Source of the DNA: JAKAWM01 sp049966695 | GTDB taxonomy: Bacteria > Actinomycetota > Acidimicrobiia > Acidimicrobiales > Palsa-688 | Assembly (NCBI GenBank): GCA_049966695.1 | Contig: JBMFUG010000001.1 | Span: 45,294-109,293 of the forward strand | DNA: 64,000 bases | Direction: 5' to 3' | Part shown: positions 32,083 to 40,657 of the stretch, in pieces | Layout of the letters: each line of letters starts with the position of its first letter | How positions within the stretch are numbered: position 1 is the first letter of the stretch | The notes under the pieces: generated by a model | What the model was told of the DNA's origin: nothing | Databases searched by the model: none | The model's input: only the letters and a program-made list of their open reading frames with translations | Position numbers and translations under genes: made by a program

Positions 32083-33120
32083 ATGAGCAACATCGCTAAC
32101 ACCGAGCCCTCAGAAGACGCCGTGACCGGGCCTCCACAAAGCGGGGTAGAGGCCGAGGCTGCTCCGGCAGAAAAGGCCGAGGCCCAGGCCTCCGCCGCCG
32201 GCCCAGCTGGCGGAGCCGAGGACCATCCCGGTGCCGGCCTAGCTGGCGGCAGCGGAGCTGGTGACCCTCAACGCTCCGTTGTCGACCTCGGGGAAACTGC
32301 CCACGTCGCTCCTGCACCCGCACTAGGGGCCAGTCCTGCAACCGCCTCGACGGCTTCGGCTCGCCCCCCCGAAAGCCGATCAGCCAAGGACAACAGCGCC
32401 TTTGCCCTCCTGGGGCCCGCAGCAACTGAGGCCGCCTCCTTGCTGGTCAGCGAACTGGGCCTCGATGCCCAAGTCGGCGATGGCATTGACCTATGGGGCC
32501 CCGATGGTGCCATTTTGGCGTCCATCCTTTCCAACGGCACAAAGGCTTGGAGCGCTCCGCTTATGAGCTCTGCTGGCACCTGCGGCGAGCTTGCCCTGGC
32601 CTTGTTGCCTGGCTTGCCCGTGCTAGGCGAGGGACGCCTGGCATCGGCTCTAGCCGCCACGGTGCCGGCCCTGGCCAACGCCTGCCCGGCCAAGCACCTG
32701 GGCAAACTTGCGCACCAAAACGCCCAGGCCCTGCGGGAAGCACGTCCCGGCCAACAGGCTTTAGCCCTGCCGCTTCTTTCAAAAGGAGAGCGCGCCGGGC
32801 TGTTCATCGTCATGGTCCCGTCGGCCCAGCCTGCAGCCGAGCTCCCCCACCTCGACCCCGCACCCGGCCCACAGGCGACTGCACGTTCGATAGCCGCCCT
32901 AGCCGACGTCGAGATGTCCGTCAGCGTCGAGCTGGGCCGCACCAAGATCGCGATCCGGGACCTGCTCGGGATCCACAACGGCGCAGTGGTACAGCTTGAC
33001 CGGACCGTTAGCCAACCAGTGGACGTCTTCGTCAACGGCACCCTGATCGCTCGCGGTGAAGTCGTAGTCGTCGACGAGTGCTTCGCGGTACGCGTCACCG
33101 AGCTATTGACCGGCGACTGA
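32083..33120 (+). CDS. fliN: FliN-type switch protein with long N-terminal extension
   Basis: The 345-residue protein ends in a clear FliN SpoA domain (LADVEMSVSVELGRTKIAIR; DLLGIHNGAVVQLDRTVSQP; VDVFVNGTLIARGEVVVVDE). FliN forms the lower C ring and docks FliH. Ahead of it lie about 100 Ala/Glu-rich disordered residues and a folded-looking stretch (about 105-245) that I do not recognise; FliY proteins carry CheC-like domains there. The length is far above the usual 80-140 residues of FliN. The ATG at 32083 has AAGG at proper distance. CAGATGAGCAA is duplicated just upstream, creating a second ATG at 32067 out of frame. Confidence 0.9.
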   Translation: MSNIANTEPSEDAVTGPPQSGVEAEAAPAEKAEAQASAAGPAGGAEDHPGAGLAGGSGAGDPQRSVVDLGETAHVAPAPALGASPATASTASARPPESRSAKDNSAFALLGPAATEAASLLVSELGLDAQVGDGIDLWGPDGAILASILSNGTKAWSAPLMSSAGTCGELALALLPGLPVLGEGRLASALAATVPALANACPAKHLGKLAHQNAQALREARPGQQALALPLLSKGERAGLFIVMVPSAQPAAELPHLDPAPGPQATARSIAALADVEMSVSVELGRTKIAIRDLLGIHNGAVVQLDRTVSQPVDVFVNGTLIARGEVVVVDECFAVRVTELLTGD

Positions 33121-33130
33121 GGGACCATCG

Positions 33131-33613
33131 ATGCCCGGCACCATAGACATGCTCCTGCGCCTCGCCATCTCAATGGCGGTGGTCATGGGCGTCATGGGCC
33201 TAGCCGCCCACATGCTCCGGCGACGGGCCAACAAGGGCTCGCTGCCTGGTAACGGCATGTTCGCCCTGCTCCCCCGGGCACCTCGCACGAAGAAACTGAA
33301 CGACCCCGAGCTGGACGTCGTTTACCGCCGCCCCCTTTCCAAGGGCACCTCGGTAGCGCTGGTGAAAGCCGACGGCAAAAGGTACCTCCTCGGGGTGAGC
33401 GAGCGTGCCGTGACGCTGCTCGCCCGCCTCCCCGACCAGCCGCCTCCACAACCGAAAGAAAACCTGCCGATTGTCCTTACGAAGCTCGGCAACGAGGACG
33501 ACCGGACGTCGCCCTCGCTCGCTGCCCTGCACCCCGCCGCGCGTGGTGAAGGTCAGCCCAATGCATGGAAGCTCGCCCTTGACTCACTGCGGGAGCGTAC
33601 CGTCCGGCGGTAG
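33131..33613 (+). CDS. fliO: FliO, export-gate assembly protein
   Basis: The 160-residue product has one N-terminal transmembrane helix (LLRLAISMAVVMGVMGLAAH) followed by a basic cytoplasmic part. That part contains the FliO core VVYRRPLSKGTSVALVKADG then KRYLLGVSERAVTLLARLPD. FliO helps assemble the FliP ring. It is preceded by fliN after 10 bases and followed by fliP after 40. Confidence 0.88.
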   Translation: MPGTIDMLLRLAISMAVVMGVMGLAAHMLRRRANKGSLPGNGMFALLPRAPRTKKLNDPELDVVYRRPLSKGTSVALVKADGKRYLLGVSERAVTLLARLPDQPPPQPKENLPIVLTKLGNEDDRTSPSLAALHPAARGEGQPNAWKLALDSLRERTVRR

Positions 33614-33653
33614 CCCTCGCGTTCGTGGCCCCGAGAACGGGCCCTGGAGCACC

Positions 33654-34580
33654 ATGCTAAAGCTCGAAAAAAGATTTTTAGCATTCACCGTAAGCCTCCT
33701 GGCCCTAGGTGGTGCCTTTTTCGTTGCCCAAATGGCCACGGCAGGGCACGCAGCGGCCAGCCCCATCAGCAACCCTGCCGTCGCACCGGCGACCTCTCCG
33801 GCAACGGGGGCTCCACAGACCTCGGCGGGTGGCGTCACCCCTGTCACCAGCCAGGCTCCCACGGCCCCCCAGGCACCGTCTGCACCTTCGTCTGCCAGCA
33901 GCTCACAGGGCAACGCCGGGGGGTCGGTATCGGTCAACCTAGGTGGCAACCTCGGCAAGCCGAGCACGAGCGTCACCATAATCATCGCGCTCACCCTGCT
34001 AGCCGTTGCCCCAGCTTTGCTCATGCTTTTGACGAGCTTTACCCGGGTAATTATAGTCCTGTCGCTCACTCGCCAAGCGCTCGGCCTACAGAACGTGCCC
34101 CCCAACCAGGTACTGGCAGGCCTCGCGTTGTTCTTGACGCTTTTCATCATGGCGCCTGTCGTGAGCCAAGTCGACAAACAAGCCGTGCAACCCTACCTGG
34201 CCGGCAAGATAACCGCGTCACAAGCCTATACCGATGCAGAGGCGCCGCTTAAGACATGGATGCTGAAGCAGACCCAAGCCGACGACCTCGCCTTGTTCGA
34301 AAAAGGCAACCAAAAACCAGCTTCGCCAGCGTCCATGCCGATGTCGGCAGTGGTACCAGCCTTCGCGCTTTCGGAGATGCGCACCGCTTTTATAATTGGG
34401 TTCGTAATATTCGTGCCGTTCCTGGTCATAGACCTTGTCGTGAGCTCTACGCTCATGTCCCTTGGCATGATGATGCTCCCGCCGACACTTGTGTCGCTGC
34501 CCTTCAAATTGCTCTTGTTCGTGATGGTCAACGGTTGGGCACTAGTAGTCCAATCCCTTCTCAGCAGCTTTCGTACCTGA
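33654..34580 (+). CDS. fliP: FliP, type III export-gate membrane protein
   Basis: From ATG 33654 (GGAG upstream) the product is 308 residues. It has a cleavable-looking signal sequence (FLAFTVSLLALGGAFFVAQM), a Pro/Ala/Thr-rich spacer of about 70 residues, then the FliP core: VAPALLMLLTSFTRVIIVLS; LTRQALGLQNVPPNQVLAGL; ALSEMRTAFIIGFVIFVPFL; VIDLVVSSTLMSLGMMMLPP. FliP with FliQ and FliR forms the export pore. The spacer between signal and core is unusually long. The longer frame from 33471 overlaps fliO and is rejected. Confidence 0.95.
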   Translation: MLKLEKRFLAFTVSLLALGGAFFVAQMATAGHAAASPISNPAVAPATSPATGAPQTSAGGVTPVTSQAPTAPQAPSAPSSASSSQGNAGGSVSVNLGGNLGKPSTSVTIIIALTLLAVAPALLMLLTSFTRVIIVLSLTRQALGLQNVPPNQVLAGLALFLTLFIMAPVVSQVDKQAVQPYLAGKITASQAYTDAEAPLKTWMLKQTQADDLALFEKGNQKPASPASMPMSAVVPAFALSEMRTAFIIGFVIFVPFLVIDLVVSSTLMSLGMMMLPPTLVSLPFKLLLFVMVNGWALVVQSLLSSFRT

Positions 34581-34645
34581 CGCAGTTCGCGACACGGCCT
34601 GGTGGCCATTATGGCTACCAGGAGCCGCCCGGTCCCGGAGGTGAA

Positions 34646-34918
34646 ATGAACGACTCCTCAGTCATAGAAATAGCGGTCCGGATGATGACCGTGACCGCTG
34701 AACTGGCCGCGCCCATGCTGGTCACGGCGCTCGCTATTGGCTTAGCCGTTGCCCTGTTGCAGTCCGTCACGTCGATCCAGGAAGTGACGCTCACCTTCGT
34801 CCCGAAGATGGCGGGCATAGCGCTGGCCATCGTCTTGGCCGGCCACTGGATGCTCAACACGCTCGTTGGTTTTACCGACCAGCTCTTCCAAATGGTCCCT
34901 CAACTTGTGGGTGCCTAA
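34646..34918 (+). CDS. fliQ: FliQ, export-gate membrane protein
   Basis: The 90-residue protein has two transmembrane hairpin helices and the FliQ signature (PMLVTALAIGLAVALLQSVT, then SIQEVTLTFVPKMAGIALAI). The chosen ATG at 34646 has CGGAGG at ideal distance. The open frame upstream to 34256 overlaps fliP and is not gene-like. Length equals the family norm. Confidence 0.95.
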   Translation: MNDSSVIEIAVRMMTVTAELAAPMLVTALAIGLAVALLQSVTSIQEVTLTFVPKMAGIALAIVLAGHWMLNTLVGFTDQLFQMVPQLVGA

Positions 34919-34927
34919 GGCGCGGCT

Positions 34928-35701
34928 GTGACCTTTGAGCTCGGAGCCGCAAGTTTCTTCGCCTTTCTCCTTGCACTGGCACGGGCGGCCGCCTGGCTTA
35001 GTTTTGCTCCCCCATTTTCAGCCAGCGCCCTGCCCGCCCTGGTCAAGTTCGGCTTTGCAGCAGCTCTCGCGCTCACGGTCAGCCCCCAGTTCGCCGCGAC
35101 GGTCGGCAGCGGCTCGCTTAGCACCGCATCGTTCATCACGGACCTTGTCGCCCAGGTCGCCACGGGTGCAGGGCTCGGCTATGTCACCTCATTACTGCTG
35201 TCTGCGGTCGCCTCGGCAGGCGCCCTAGTTGACGTGTCGAGCGGTCTCAGCGCTGCCCAGTCCTTTGACCCCTTCTCGGGCAACGTAAGCGCAGTCACCT
35301 CCAACACCTACTCTCTCCTCATGACAACGCTGTTGTTCGCCACCCAGGGTTACTTGCTGATAGTCAAGGGCTTTCTCACTTCCTTCCAGGCCGTAGGCCT
35401 GGCGGCGGGCCCAGCCAGCCTGCTTGGGGCTGCCCTGGCCTCAGAAATGGGCTTTTTCTTCCTAGCAGCTATAGAAATGGCCGCCCCGGTGATCGCTGCG
35501 ATGTTCCTCGCTTACGTGGCGCTTGGGCTCCTCACTCGTGCTGCGCCCCAGCTCAACGTGATGGCCCTCGGGTTCGGTACCAACATTGCGCTTGCCTTTG
35601 TGGTCGTGACGGCCTGCCTGGCGCTGTTGCCAGGAGCGGTCAGCACCCTCGTAGACCGAGCCGTGCGCGACAGCCTTGGCTTTTTGGGCATCACGCCCTG
35701 A
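34928..35701 (+). CDS. fliR: FliR, export-gate membrane protein
   Basis: The 257-residue, strongly hydrophobic protein has about six membrane segments and FliR motifs (ALVKFGFAAALALTVSPQFA; GLGYVTSLLLSAVASAGALV then DVSSGLSAAQSFDPF). Start is GTG 34928, 9 bases after fliQ. It completes the FliPQR pore. Length is standard. Confidence 0.95.
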   Translation: MTFELGAASFFAFLLALARAAAWLSFAPPFSASALPALVKFGFAAALALTVSPQFAATVGSGSLSTASFITDLVAQVATGAGLGYVTSLLLSAVASAGALVDVSSGLSAAQSFDPFSGNVSAVTSNTYSLLMTTLLFATQGYLLIVKGFLTSFQAVGLAAGPASLLGAALASEMGFFFLAAIEMAAPVIAAMFLAYVALGLLTRAAPQLNVMALGFGTNIALAFVVVTACLALLPGAVSTLVDRAVRDSLGFLGITP

Positions 35702-35712
35702 GCGGGGCGGCC

Positions 35713-36837
35713 ATGGCCAGCAGCGACAAGCACTCGAAAACCGAAAAGCCCACCCCCCGGCGCAAGAGGGAGGCCCGGCGTGAGGGCAAGGTTGCCCGCA
35801 CCCCCGAGCTCGTCACCTGGCTAGTAGTCCTAGCGGGGACCTATCTAGTCCAGTACACGGCCAAGCAGACCTATGCCCTGTGCGAACGGCTCGCCTCCCA
35901 GGTGGCGGGGGCCATGAGCCACCCAGCTTTGCCGAACGACCTCGCCGTAGCCAAAAGCGCGGCCAGCGGGGCCCTTCTCGCTATAGCCCCCGCGCTGCTT
36001 GGGTCTATGGTTATCGCCCTAGCGGTCAACCTGGCCCAGACCCGGGGCCTTGTGACCTTCAAGCCTCTCAAGCCGTCCCTGAAAAACCTCAACCCAAAAA
36101 ATGGCCTGTCACGCATGTTCGGCACCCGTGGCTTATGGGAGCTGGCCAAGCAGGCAGTGAGGGTGGGCCTGCTGAGCTTGGTGGCTTGGCAGTCGGTGGC
36201 AGGGCTGCTGCCCCTCATGACCGAGCACGGGCCGCTGTCGAGCGCTGGCATTGCCTCGTTGGTCGCCGCTCGCGCGCTCAACCTGGCCCGTGAGGTGGCC
36301 GGCATCAGCCTTGTGCTCGCCGCCGCTGACTACATTTTCCAGTGGCGCAAGAACGCCCAGAGCCTGCGCATGAGCAAAGAAGAGGTCAAGGAGGAAGGTA
36401 AGCAGACCGAGGGCAACCCAGTGACCAAGGGCGCGCTGCGCCGCCGCCAGCGGCAGTTCTCCCGGAGGCGCATGATCGCATCGGTTGCCAAGGCAGATGC
36501 GGTCGTCCTAAACCCGACCCACTACGCCGTGGCAGTGAAGTACGTGCGCGGGCAGGGCGCGCCCCGCGTGGTCGCCAAAGGCACGGACTTCCTCGCCCTG
36601 CGCATCCGAGAGGAGGCCGTCGCCCACCGTGTGCCCCTGGTAGAAGACCCACCGTTGGCGAGAGCTCTCTACGTCGCCTGCGAGATCGAGCAAGAAATAC
36701 CTAGGGAGCTCTACGAGGCCGTTGCCCGCCTCCTCACGTTTATCTACTCGCTGAAAGCGCGTGGGGGGGCGGCTCGCTTGGACGGCGGGGCTCACCGGAC
36801 GTCCCTGCTCGTCCCGGCGCGGGCACGCGCGGGCTAG
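35713..36837 (+). CDS. flhB: FlhB, export substrate-specificity switch protein
   Basis: The 374-residue protein begins with the FlhB motif KTEKPTPRRKREARREGKVA, has four transmembrane segments, and carries the autocleavage NPTH motif at about 267-270 (VLNPTHYAVAVKY). Cleavage there, prompted by FliK, switches export from hook to filament. The conserved GTDFLALRIREEAVAHRVPL and EDPPLARALY follow. The last 25 residues are variable. Length matches the family. Confidence 0.97.
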   Translation: MASSDKHSKTEKPTPRRKREARREGKVARTPELVTWLVVLAGTYLVQYTAKQTYALCERLASQVAGAMSHPALPNDLAVAKSAASGALLAIAPALLGSMVIALAVNLAQTRGLVTFKPLKPSLKNLNPKNGLSRMFGTRGLWELAKQAVRVGLLSLVAWQSVAGLLPLMTEHGPLSSAGIASLVAARALNLAREVAGISLVLAAADYIFQWRKNAQSLRMSKEEVKEEGKQTEGNPVTKGALRRRQRQFSRRRMIASVAKADAVVLNPTHYAVAVKYVRGQGAPRVVAKGTDFLALRIREEAVAHRVPLVEDPPLARALYVACEIEQEIPRELYEAVARLLTFIYSLKARGGAARLDGGAHRTSLLVPARARAG

Positions 36838-36854
36838 TGCTCGGCGCTCAGTGC

Positions 36855-36881
36855 TCAGCTGAGACCCCCGCCTGCCGATAG
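36855..36881 (+). promoter_or_regulatory. Sigma28/WhiG-type promoter of flhA
   Basis: TCAGCTGA (36855-36862), 11 bases and GCCGATAG (36874-36881) match the shared motif in the only sizeable gap (129 bases) of the export-gate gene run. The flhA start follows after 85 bases with its own GGAGG ribosome site. Confidence 0.65.
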
Positions 36882-36966
36882 TAGGGCAGCCAGCAGGGAC
36901 GCAGCCGGCTGAGGCCCAAGGGATGGGGCCACCCAAGGTCGTGAGGCAAGCTCCGGAGGCTTCGAG

Positions 36967-39018
36967 TTGCGTCCCAACCAAATGACACTGGTGGGCGTCC
37001 CGGCTGCGGTCGTGTGCATCGCGGTCATGCTCGTGGTGCCCTTGCCCACCCAGCTGATCGACATCCTGATAACGCTCAACCTGGTGGGCTCGGTCATCAT
37101 CCTGCTCACCAGCATGTACGTCAAGCGGGCTCTTGACTTCTCCGTCTTCCCCTCTCTTCTTTTGATCGCCACCATGTACCGCCTGGCGCTGAACGTGAGC
37201 GTCACTCGCCAGGTGCTCCTGCACGCTCGGGCTGGCAACGTGGTCGAGGCTTTTGGCCATTTCGTGATCGGTGGGTCACTGATCGTAGGGCTTGTAGTTT
37301 TCCTCATCGTCATAGTCATCCAGTTCATCGTCATCACCAACGGTGCCCAGCGGGTCGCAGAAGTAGCCGCCCGCTTCACCTTGGACGGGATGCCTGGCAA
37401 ACAAATGGCCATCGACGCGGACCTGAACAGCGGGCTCATAAACAAAGACGAGGCGCGCAGGCGCAGACGTGAGGTAGCGGCCGAGGCCGACTTTTACGGC
37501 GCTATGGACGGGGCGTCCAAGTTCGTCCGAGGCGACGCCATAGCTGCGATCGTGATAATGGCGATCAACCTCGTCGGTGGTTTTGCCATAGGCGTGCTCC
37601 AAAACGGCGACAGCCTCAACCAAGCCATCAACACCTACAGCCTGCTGTCGGTCGGCGACGGCCTCGCCTCGCAGCTGCCCGCCTTGCTCATCTCTATATC
37701 CACCGGCATCATTGTCACCCGGGCCGGCACCGAGTCCGACCTTGGGACAGAGTTCGTCTTCCAAATGCTGCGCCAGCGCCGCGCCGTCCGCATCGCAGGC
37801 ATAGCGATAGTCGTCCTCGGCCTCGTCCCCGGCTTGCCCAAGATCCCGTTCTTGTTGGTCGGCGGCACGGTCCTTTTGATCTCCGGACGTCTTCCTGACG
37901 ACGCAGCTCTTGGACGCAGGATGGAAAAGGAAGCTGCCGCTTCGGCACCTCCCCCACCGTCACCCGACTCGCCCGAGGGCTTGGCGCGCGACATGAAGGT
38001 CGACCCTTTGGAGCTAGAAGTTTCTTTCAACCTGGTAGAGCTGGTGGACCCGTCCCGTGGGGGCGACCTTTTGGAGCGAGTGAAGGCTCTCCGGCGCAAG
38101 ATCGCCTTGGAGATCGGCGTGGTGCTGCCGCTCGTGCGCACCCGGGACAACATAGACCTGCCTGCTTCTACCTACACCATAAAGGTGCAGGCAGCGGAGG
38201 TCGCCCGCGGTACGGCGCTGCCTGGCCACGTCCTAGCGATCGGCGACGTCCTCGGTTCGCTCCCCGGCACTCCAACCAAAGAGCCGGTGTTCGGCCTGGA
38301 CGCGAAGTGGGTCCCGGCAACCGCCCGCGCCCAAGCTGAGCGCATGGGCGCCACCGTGGTCGACCCAGCCTCCGTGATCACCACCCATTTGTCTGAAGTC
38401 GTAAAGCAGAACGCCGGCAAAATGCTGACGCGGTCGGCCACCAAGGAACTAGTCGAGATCACCAAGCGCACTGACCCCGTTGTCGTCGAGGAACTGGGCT
38501 CTGCGCAGGTGACCTTGGCCGAAGTGCAGCGGGTGCTCCGAGACCTCCTGGACGAAGGGGTGTCGGTGCGCAACCTGTCCCGTATTTTCGAAGCCCTCAC
38601 AGAACGGGCACGTACAACTCACGACCCTGAAGCGTTCGTCGAGGCCAGCCGCCAAGCGCTCGGCCCTGCGCTTTCCACTTCTTTAGCGACTGGCGGCCGC
38701 TTACCGGTGCTCACGCTCGACCCCCTGCTCGAGCACCAGCTGAGCGAGGCACTGCGTACGGGCGACAACGGCAGCTTCTTGGCTTTGCCGCCAGACCAGG
38801 CAGAGGCGCTCACCTTGGCCGTGGCCCAGCGCTCTCGGGAGGCAGAGCAGCAGGGCGACTCCCCTGTGCTCGTCTGCGCCGCCCCCTTGCGGCCGGCTTT
38901 GCGCAAACTGGTGCGTACTGCTGCGCCTCGCGTCCCGGTCCTTTCTTACGCGGAACTGGCACCCCAGCTCCGCCTCGACACCCGTGGAGTGGTGAGCCTT
39001 GCCCACGCTACGCTTTGA
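36967..39018 (+). CDS. flhA: FlhA, export-gate membrane protein
   Basis: The 683-residue protein has about eight N-terminal membrane segments with the FHIPEP signature region (TRQVLLHARAGNVVEAFGHF; QFIVITNGAQRVAEVAARFT; LDGMPGKQMAIDADLNSGLI). A large cytoplasmic domain follows (LVRTRDNIDLPASTYTIKVQ; EVVKQNAGKMLTRSATKELV; LPVLTLDPLLEHQLSEAL). It forms the nonameric docking ring for chaperone-substrate complexes. Start is TTG 36967 with GGAGG 7 bases upstream; ATG 36982 is an alternative. Length fits the family. Confidence 0.97.
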   Translation: MRPNQMTLVGVPAAVVCIAVMLVVPLPTQLIDILITLNLVGSVIILLTSMYVKRALDFSVFPSLLLIATMYRLALNVSVTRQVLLHARAGNVVEAFGHFVIGGSLIVGLVVFLIVIVIQFIVITNGAQRVAEVAARFTLDGMPGKQMAIDADLNSGLINKDEARRRRREVAAEADFYGAMDGASKFVRGDAIAAIVIMAINLVGGFAIGVLQNGDSLNQAINTYSLLSVGDGLASQLPALLISISTGIIVTRAGTESDLGTEFVFQMLRQRRAVRIAGIAIVVLGLVPGLPKIPFLLVGGTVLLISGRLPDDAALGRRMEKEAAASAPPPPSPDSPEGLARDMKVDPLELEVSFNLVELVDPSRGGDLLERVKALRRKIALEIGVVLPLVRTRDNIDLPASTYTIKVQAAEVARGTALPGHVLAIGDVLGSLPGTPTKEPVFGLDAKWVPATARAQAERMGATVVDPASVITTHLSEVVKQNAGKMLTRSATKELVEITKRTDPVVVEELGSAQVTLAEVQRVLRDLLDEGVSVRNLSRIFEALTERARTTHDPEAFVEASRQALGPALSTSLATGGRLPVLTLDPLLEHQLSEALRTGDNGSFLALPPDQAEALTLAVAQRSREAEQQGDSPVLVCAAPLRPALRKLVRTAAPRVPVLSYAELAPQLRLDTRGVVSLAHATL

Positions 39019-40393
39019 GGGCGCCACCCTCGACGAGGCAGTTCAAGTCGCGCGCCAAAGCGCCGGGGCGGGCGCCAAGGTGGTCGGGGCTTCCCGGGTG
39101 CGACGAGGCGGGATAGCGGGTTTTTTCGCCCGAGAGCGTATAGAGGTCGAAGTCGAGGTCCCGGGCAAAAAGGACGTCCCCGACGAAAGGGCAGCCCTTG
39201 GCAAAAACGGCGCTCTAGGCAATAAGGACGTCCCCGGCAGACAAGAGGCCCACGACAGAAAGGAGCCCCCCGGCAAAAAGCCAGCCACGGAGCCGGTTGG
39301 AAACCCCAGAAGTGCTCCGCTGGCGGAGGACAGCTTTGACCCCCTCGAGCACATCATCTCGCAAATGGCAACCGAGGGGCCTTCGTCGGTCTTGGACCTG
39401 GCCGAGACCGTGAACGCCTTAGAGGACAACGGCACCGGTCGCAGCAGGCAACGGCCCGTCTTTTCCCTACGGCGCCCAACTTCTAGCGCCGACGGACGCC
39501 TACCTTCCGACGCCGACGGACGCTTGCCCCCCAGCGCCGACGAGCCAACGACAGCAAGCGAGCGTGACTTTGCCGCCGTTTTGGAACGCATAGCGCACGG
39601 GCCAGAGCCGACGGCGGACGAGGCCCAACTTGGCCCACCCGTGCACCATGACCCCGTGCTGCTGAAAGACTTGGGCGAGAGCCAGGGCTTAGGCCGGCAC
39701 CTGGACACAAGCGGGCGCCCGGACTTGGGACATCGCCGCGGGCACATGGGCAAAGCGCTGCAACTTCTCGGGCTGCCCGAGGCCCTGTGCCAACAGGTCA
39801 TGCCAGCCGTCAGCTGCGAGGGCTTGGAAGCGGAGCTGGCCCGGGTGCTGCGGGCGGCCTTGGCCCCCTCGCCAGCGCTGCCCACTTCCCCCACCAGCGT
39901 CATGGCCGTCGTCGGGCCGGCCAAGCATGCCATGGCAACGGCACGAGCTCTGGCAAGCGAGCTCGGCACCCCGCCTGAGCAGGTCGTTATCGCCACCCAG
40001 CGCAAGGTCTGGAGCCGGCGGGAAACCGTCATCTCCTCGCCAGAAGCTGCGGTTGAACAGCGCCGAAGCTGGCGCTGGCGGTCCTGGCCCTCGGTCGTAG
40101 TAGTCGAACAGCCCGTCCGGCCGTTCGGGACGGCTTGGTGTGCGTCCATGTTGCGAGCTCTCGAACCCACCCTTTGCTGGGGCGTTGTAGAAGCAGCTCA
40201 CAAGCCCGAGGACGTTGCCACCTGGTCGGCTGCCCTCGGAGGGCTGGACGTGCTGGCGCTCGTTGACCTCGAAGGGACGACGACACCCGCCAGTGCCCTG
40301 GCCTGCTCGGTACCCGTTGGCAGGCTCGACGGCGTGCCGGCAAGCGCGCAAGCCTGGGCCAACCTGCTTTGCAGCCGGTTGGCGAGCCACTAA
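38999..40393 (+). CDS. flhF: FlhF-like protein with degenerate GTPase domain
   Basis: A 464-residue protein starting at TTG 38999, overlapping flhA by 20 bases. The N-terminus (FEGATLDEAVQVARQSAGAG then AKVVGASRVRRGGIAGFFAR) resembles the FlhF N-terminal segment. A charged, repeat-rich linker follows. The C-terminal half has a fold-like outline of the SRP GTPases. Where FlhF has its P-loop, however, this protein reads VMAVVGPAKHAMATARALAS, without GKT, and the later G motifs are not recognisable (VVVVEQPVRPFGTAW). It directly follows flhA, the normal flhF position. I infer a pseudo-GTPase that kept a structural role in flagellar placement; GTP binding is unlikely. Confidence 0.7.
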   Translation: MPTLRFEGATLDEAVQVARQSAGAGAKVVGASRVRRGGIAGFFARERIEVEVEVPGKKDVPDERAALGKNGALGNKDVPGRQEAHDRKEPPGKKPATEPVGNPRSAPLAEDSFDPLEHIISQMATEGPSSVLDLAETVNALEDNGTGRSRQRPVFSLRRPTSSADGRLPSDADGRLPPSADEPTTASERDFAAVLERIAHGPEPTADEAQLGPPVHHDPVLLKDLGESQGLGRHLDTSGRPDLGHRRGHMGKALQLLGLPEALCQQVMPAVSCEGLEAELARVLRAALAPSPALPTSPTSVMAVVGPAKHAMATARALASELGTPPEQVVIATQRKVWSRRETVISSPEAAVEQRRSWRWRSWPSVVVVEQPVRPFGTAWCASMLRALEPTLCWGVVEAAHKPEDVATWSAALGGLDVLALVDLEGTTTPASALACSVPVGRLDGVPASAQAWANLLCSRLASH

Positions 40394-40402
40394 GGGCCGA
40401 CA

Positions 40403-40651
40403 GTGCAAGCCAAGACGGTCAAGCCAGCCCTGTTCGTGTTCTTGTCCGTCGTGCTATCGGCCCCGACGCTGGCCAACATCCTCGCGGGGTCCGTGTCAGC
40501 AGTGAGCGCAGGGGCGCACCTGGTGGGCGCGATCTTGATTTCTTGGGCAGCTGTCGGCACCCTGAGCTACCTGGTCAGCACTTACCGCGCCTCCGTGGCG
40601 CACCAGCAGCACCAACAGGAGCGCCACGACGGGCCTGCGCCACGGTCATAG
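40403..40651 (+). CDS. Small membrane protein at the end of the flagellar locus
   Basis: The 82-residue protein starting at GTG 40403 has two hydrophobic segments (ALFVFLSVVLSAPTLANILA; LVGAILISWAAVGTLSYLVS) and a charged, His/Gln-rich C-terminus. I do not recognise a family. It lies 9 bases after the FlhF-like gene, so it is probably the last gene of the flagellar operon. It ends only 6 bases from the convergent helicase gene, with no visible terminator between. Confidence 0.65.
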   Translation: MQAKTVKPALFVFLSVVLSAPTLANILAGSVSAVSAGAHLVGAILISWAAVGTLSYLVSTYRASVAHQQHQQERHDGPAPRS

Positions 40652-40657
40652 CTTCGC

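Noticed and set aside
32067..32099. Ten-codon ORF overlapping the fliN start
   Set aside because: No ribosome site; it arises from duplication of CAGATGAGCAA, and fliN has its own AAGG site.
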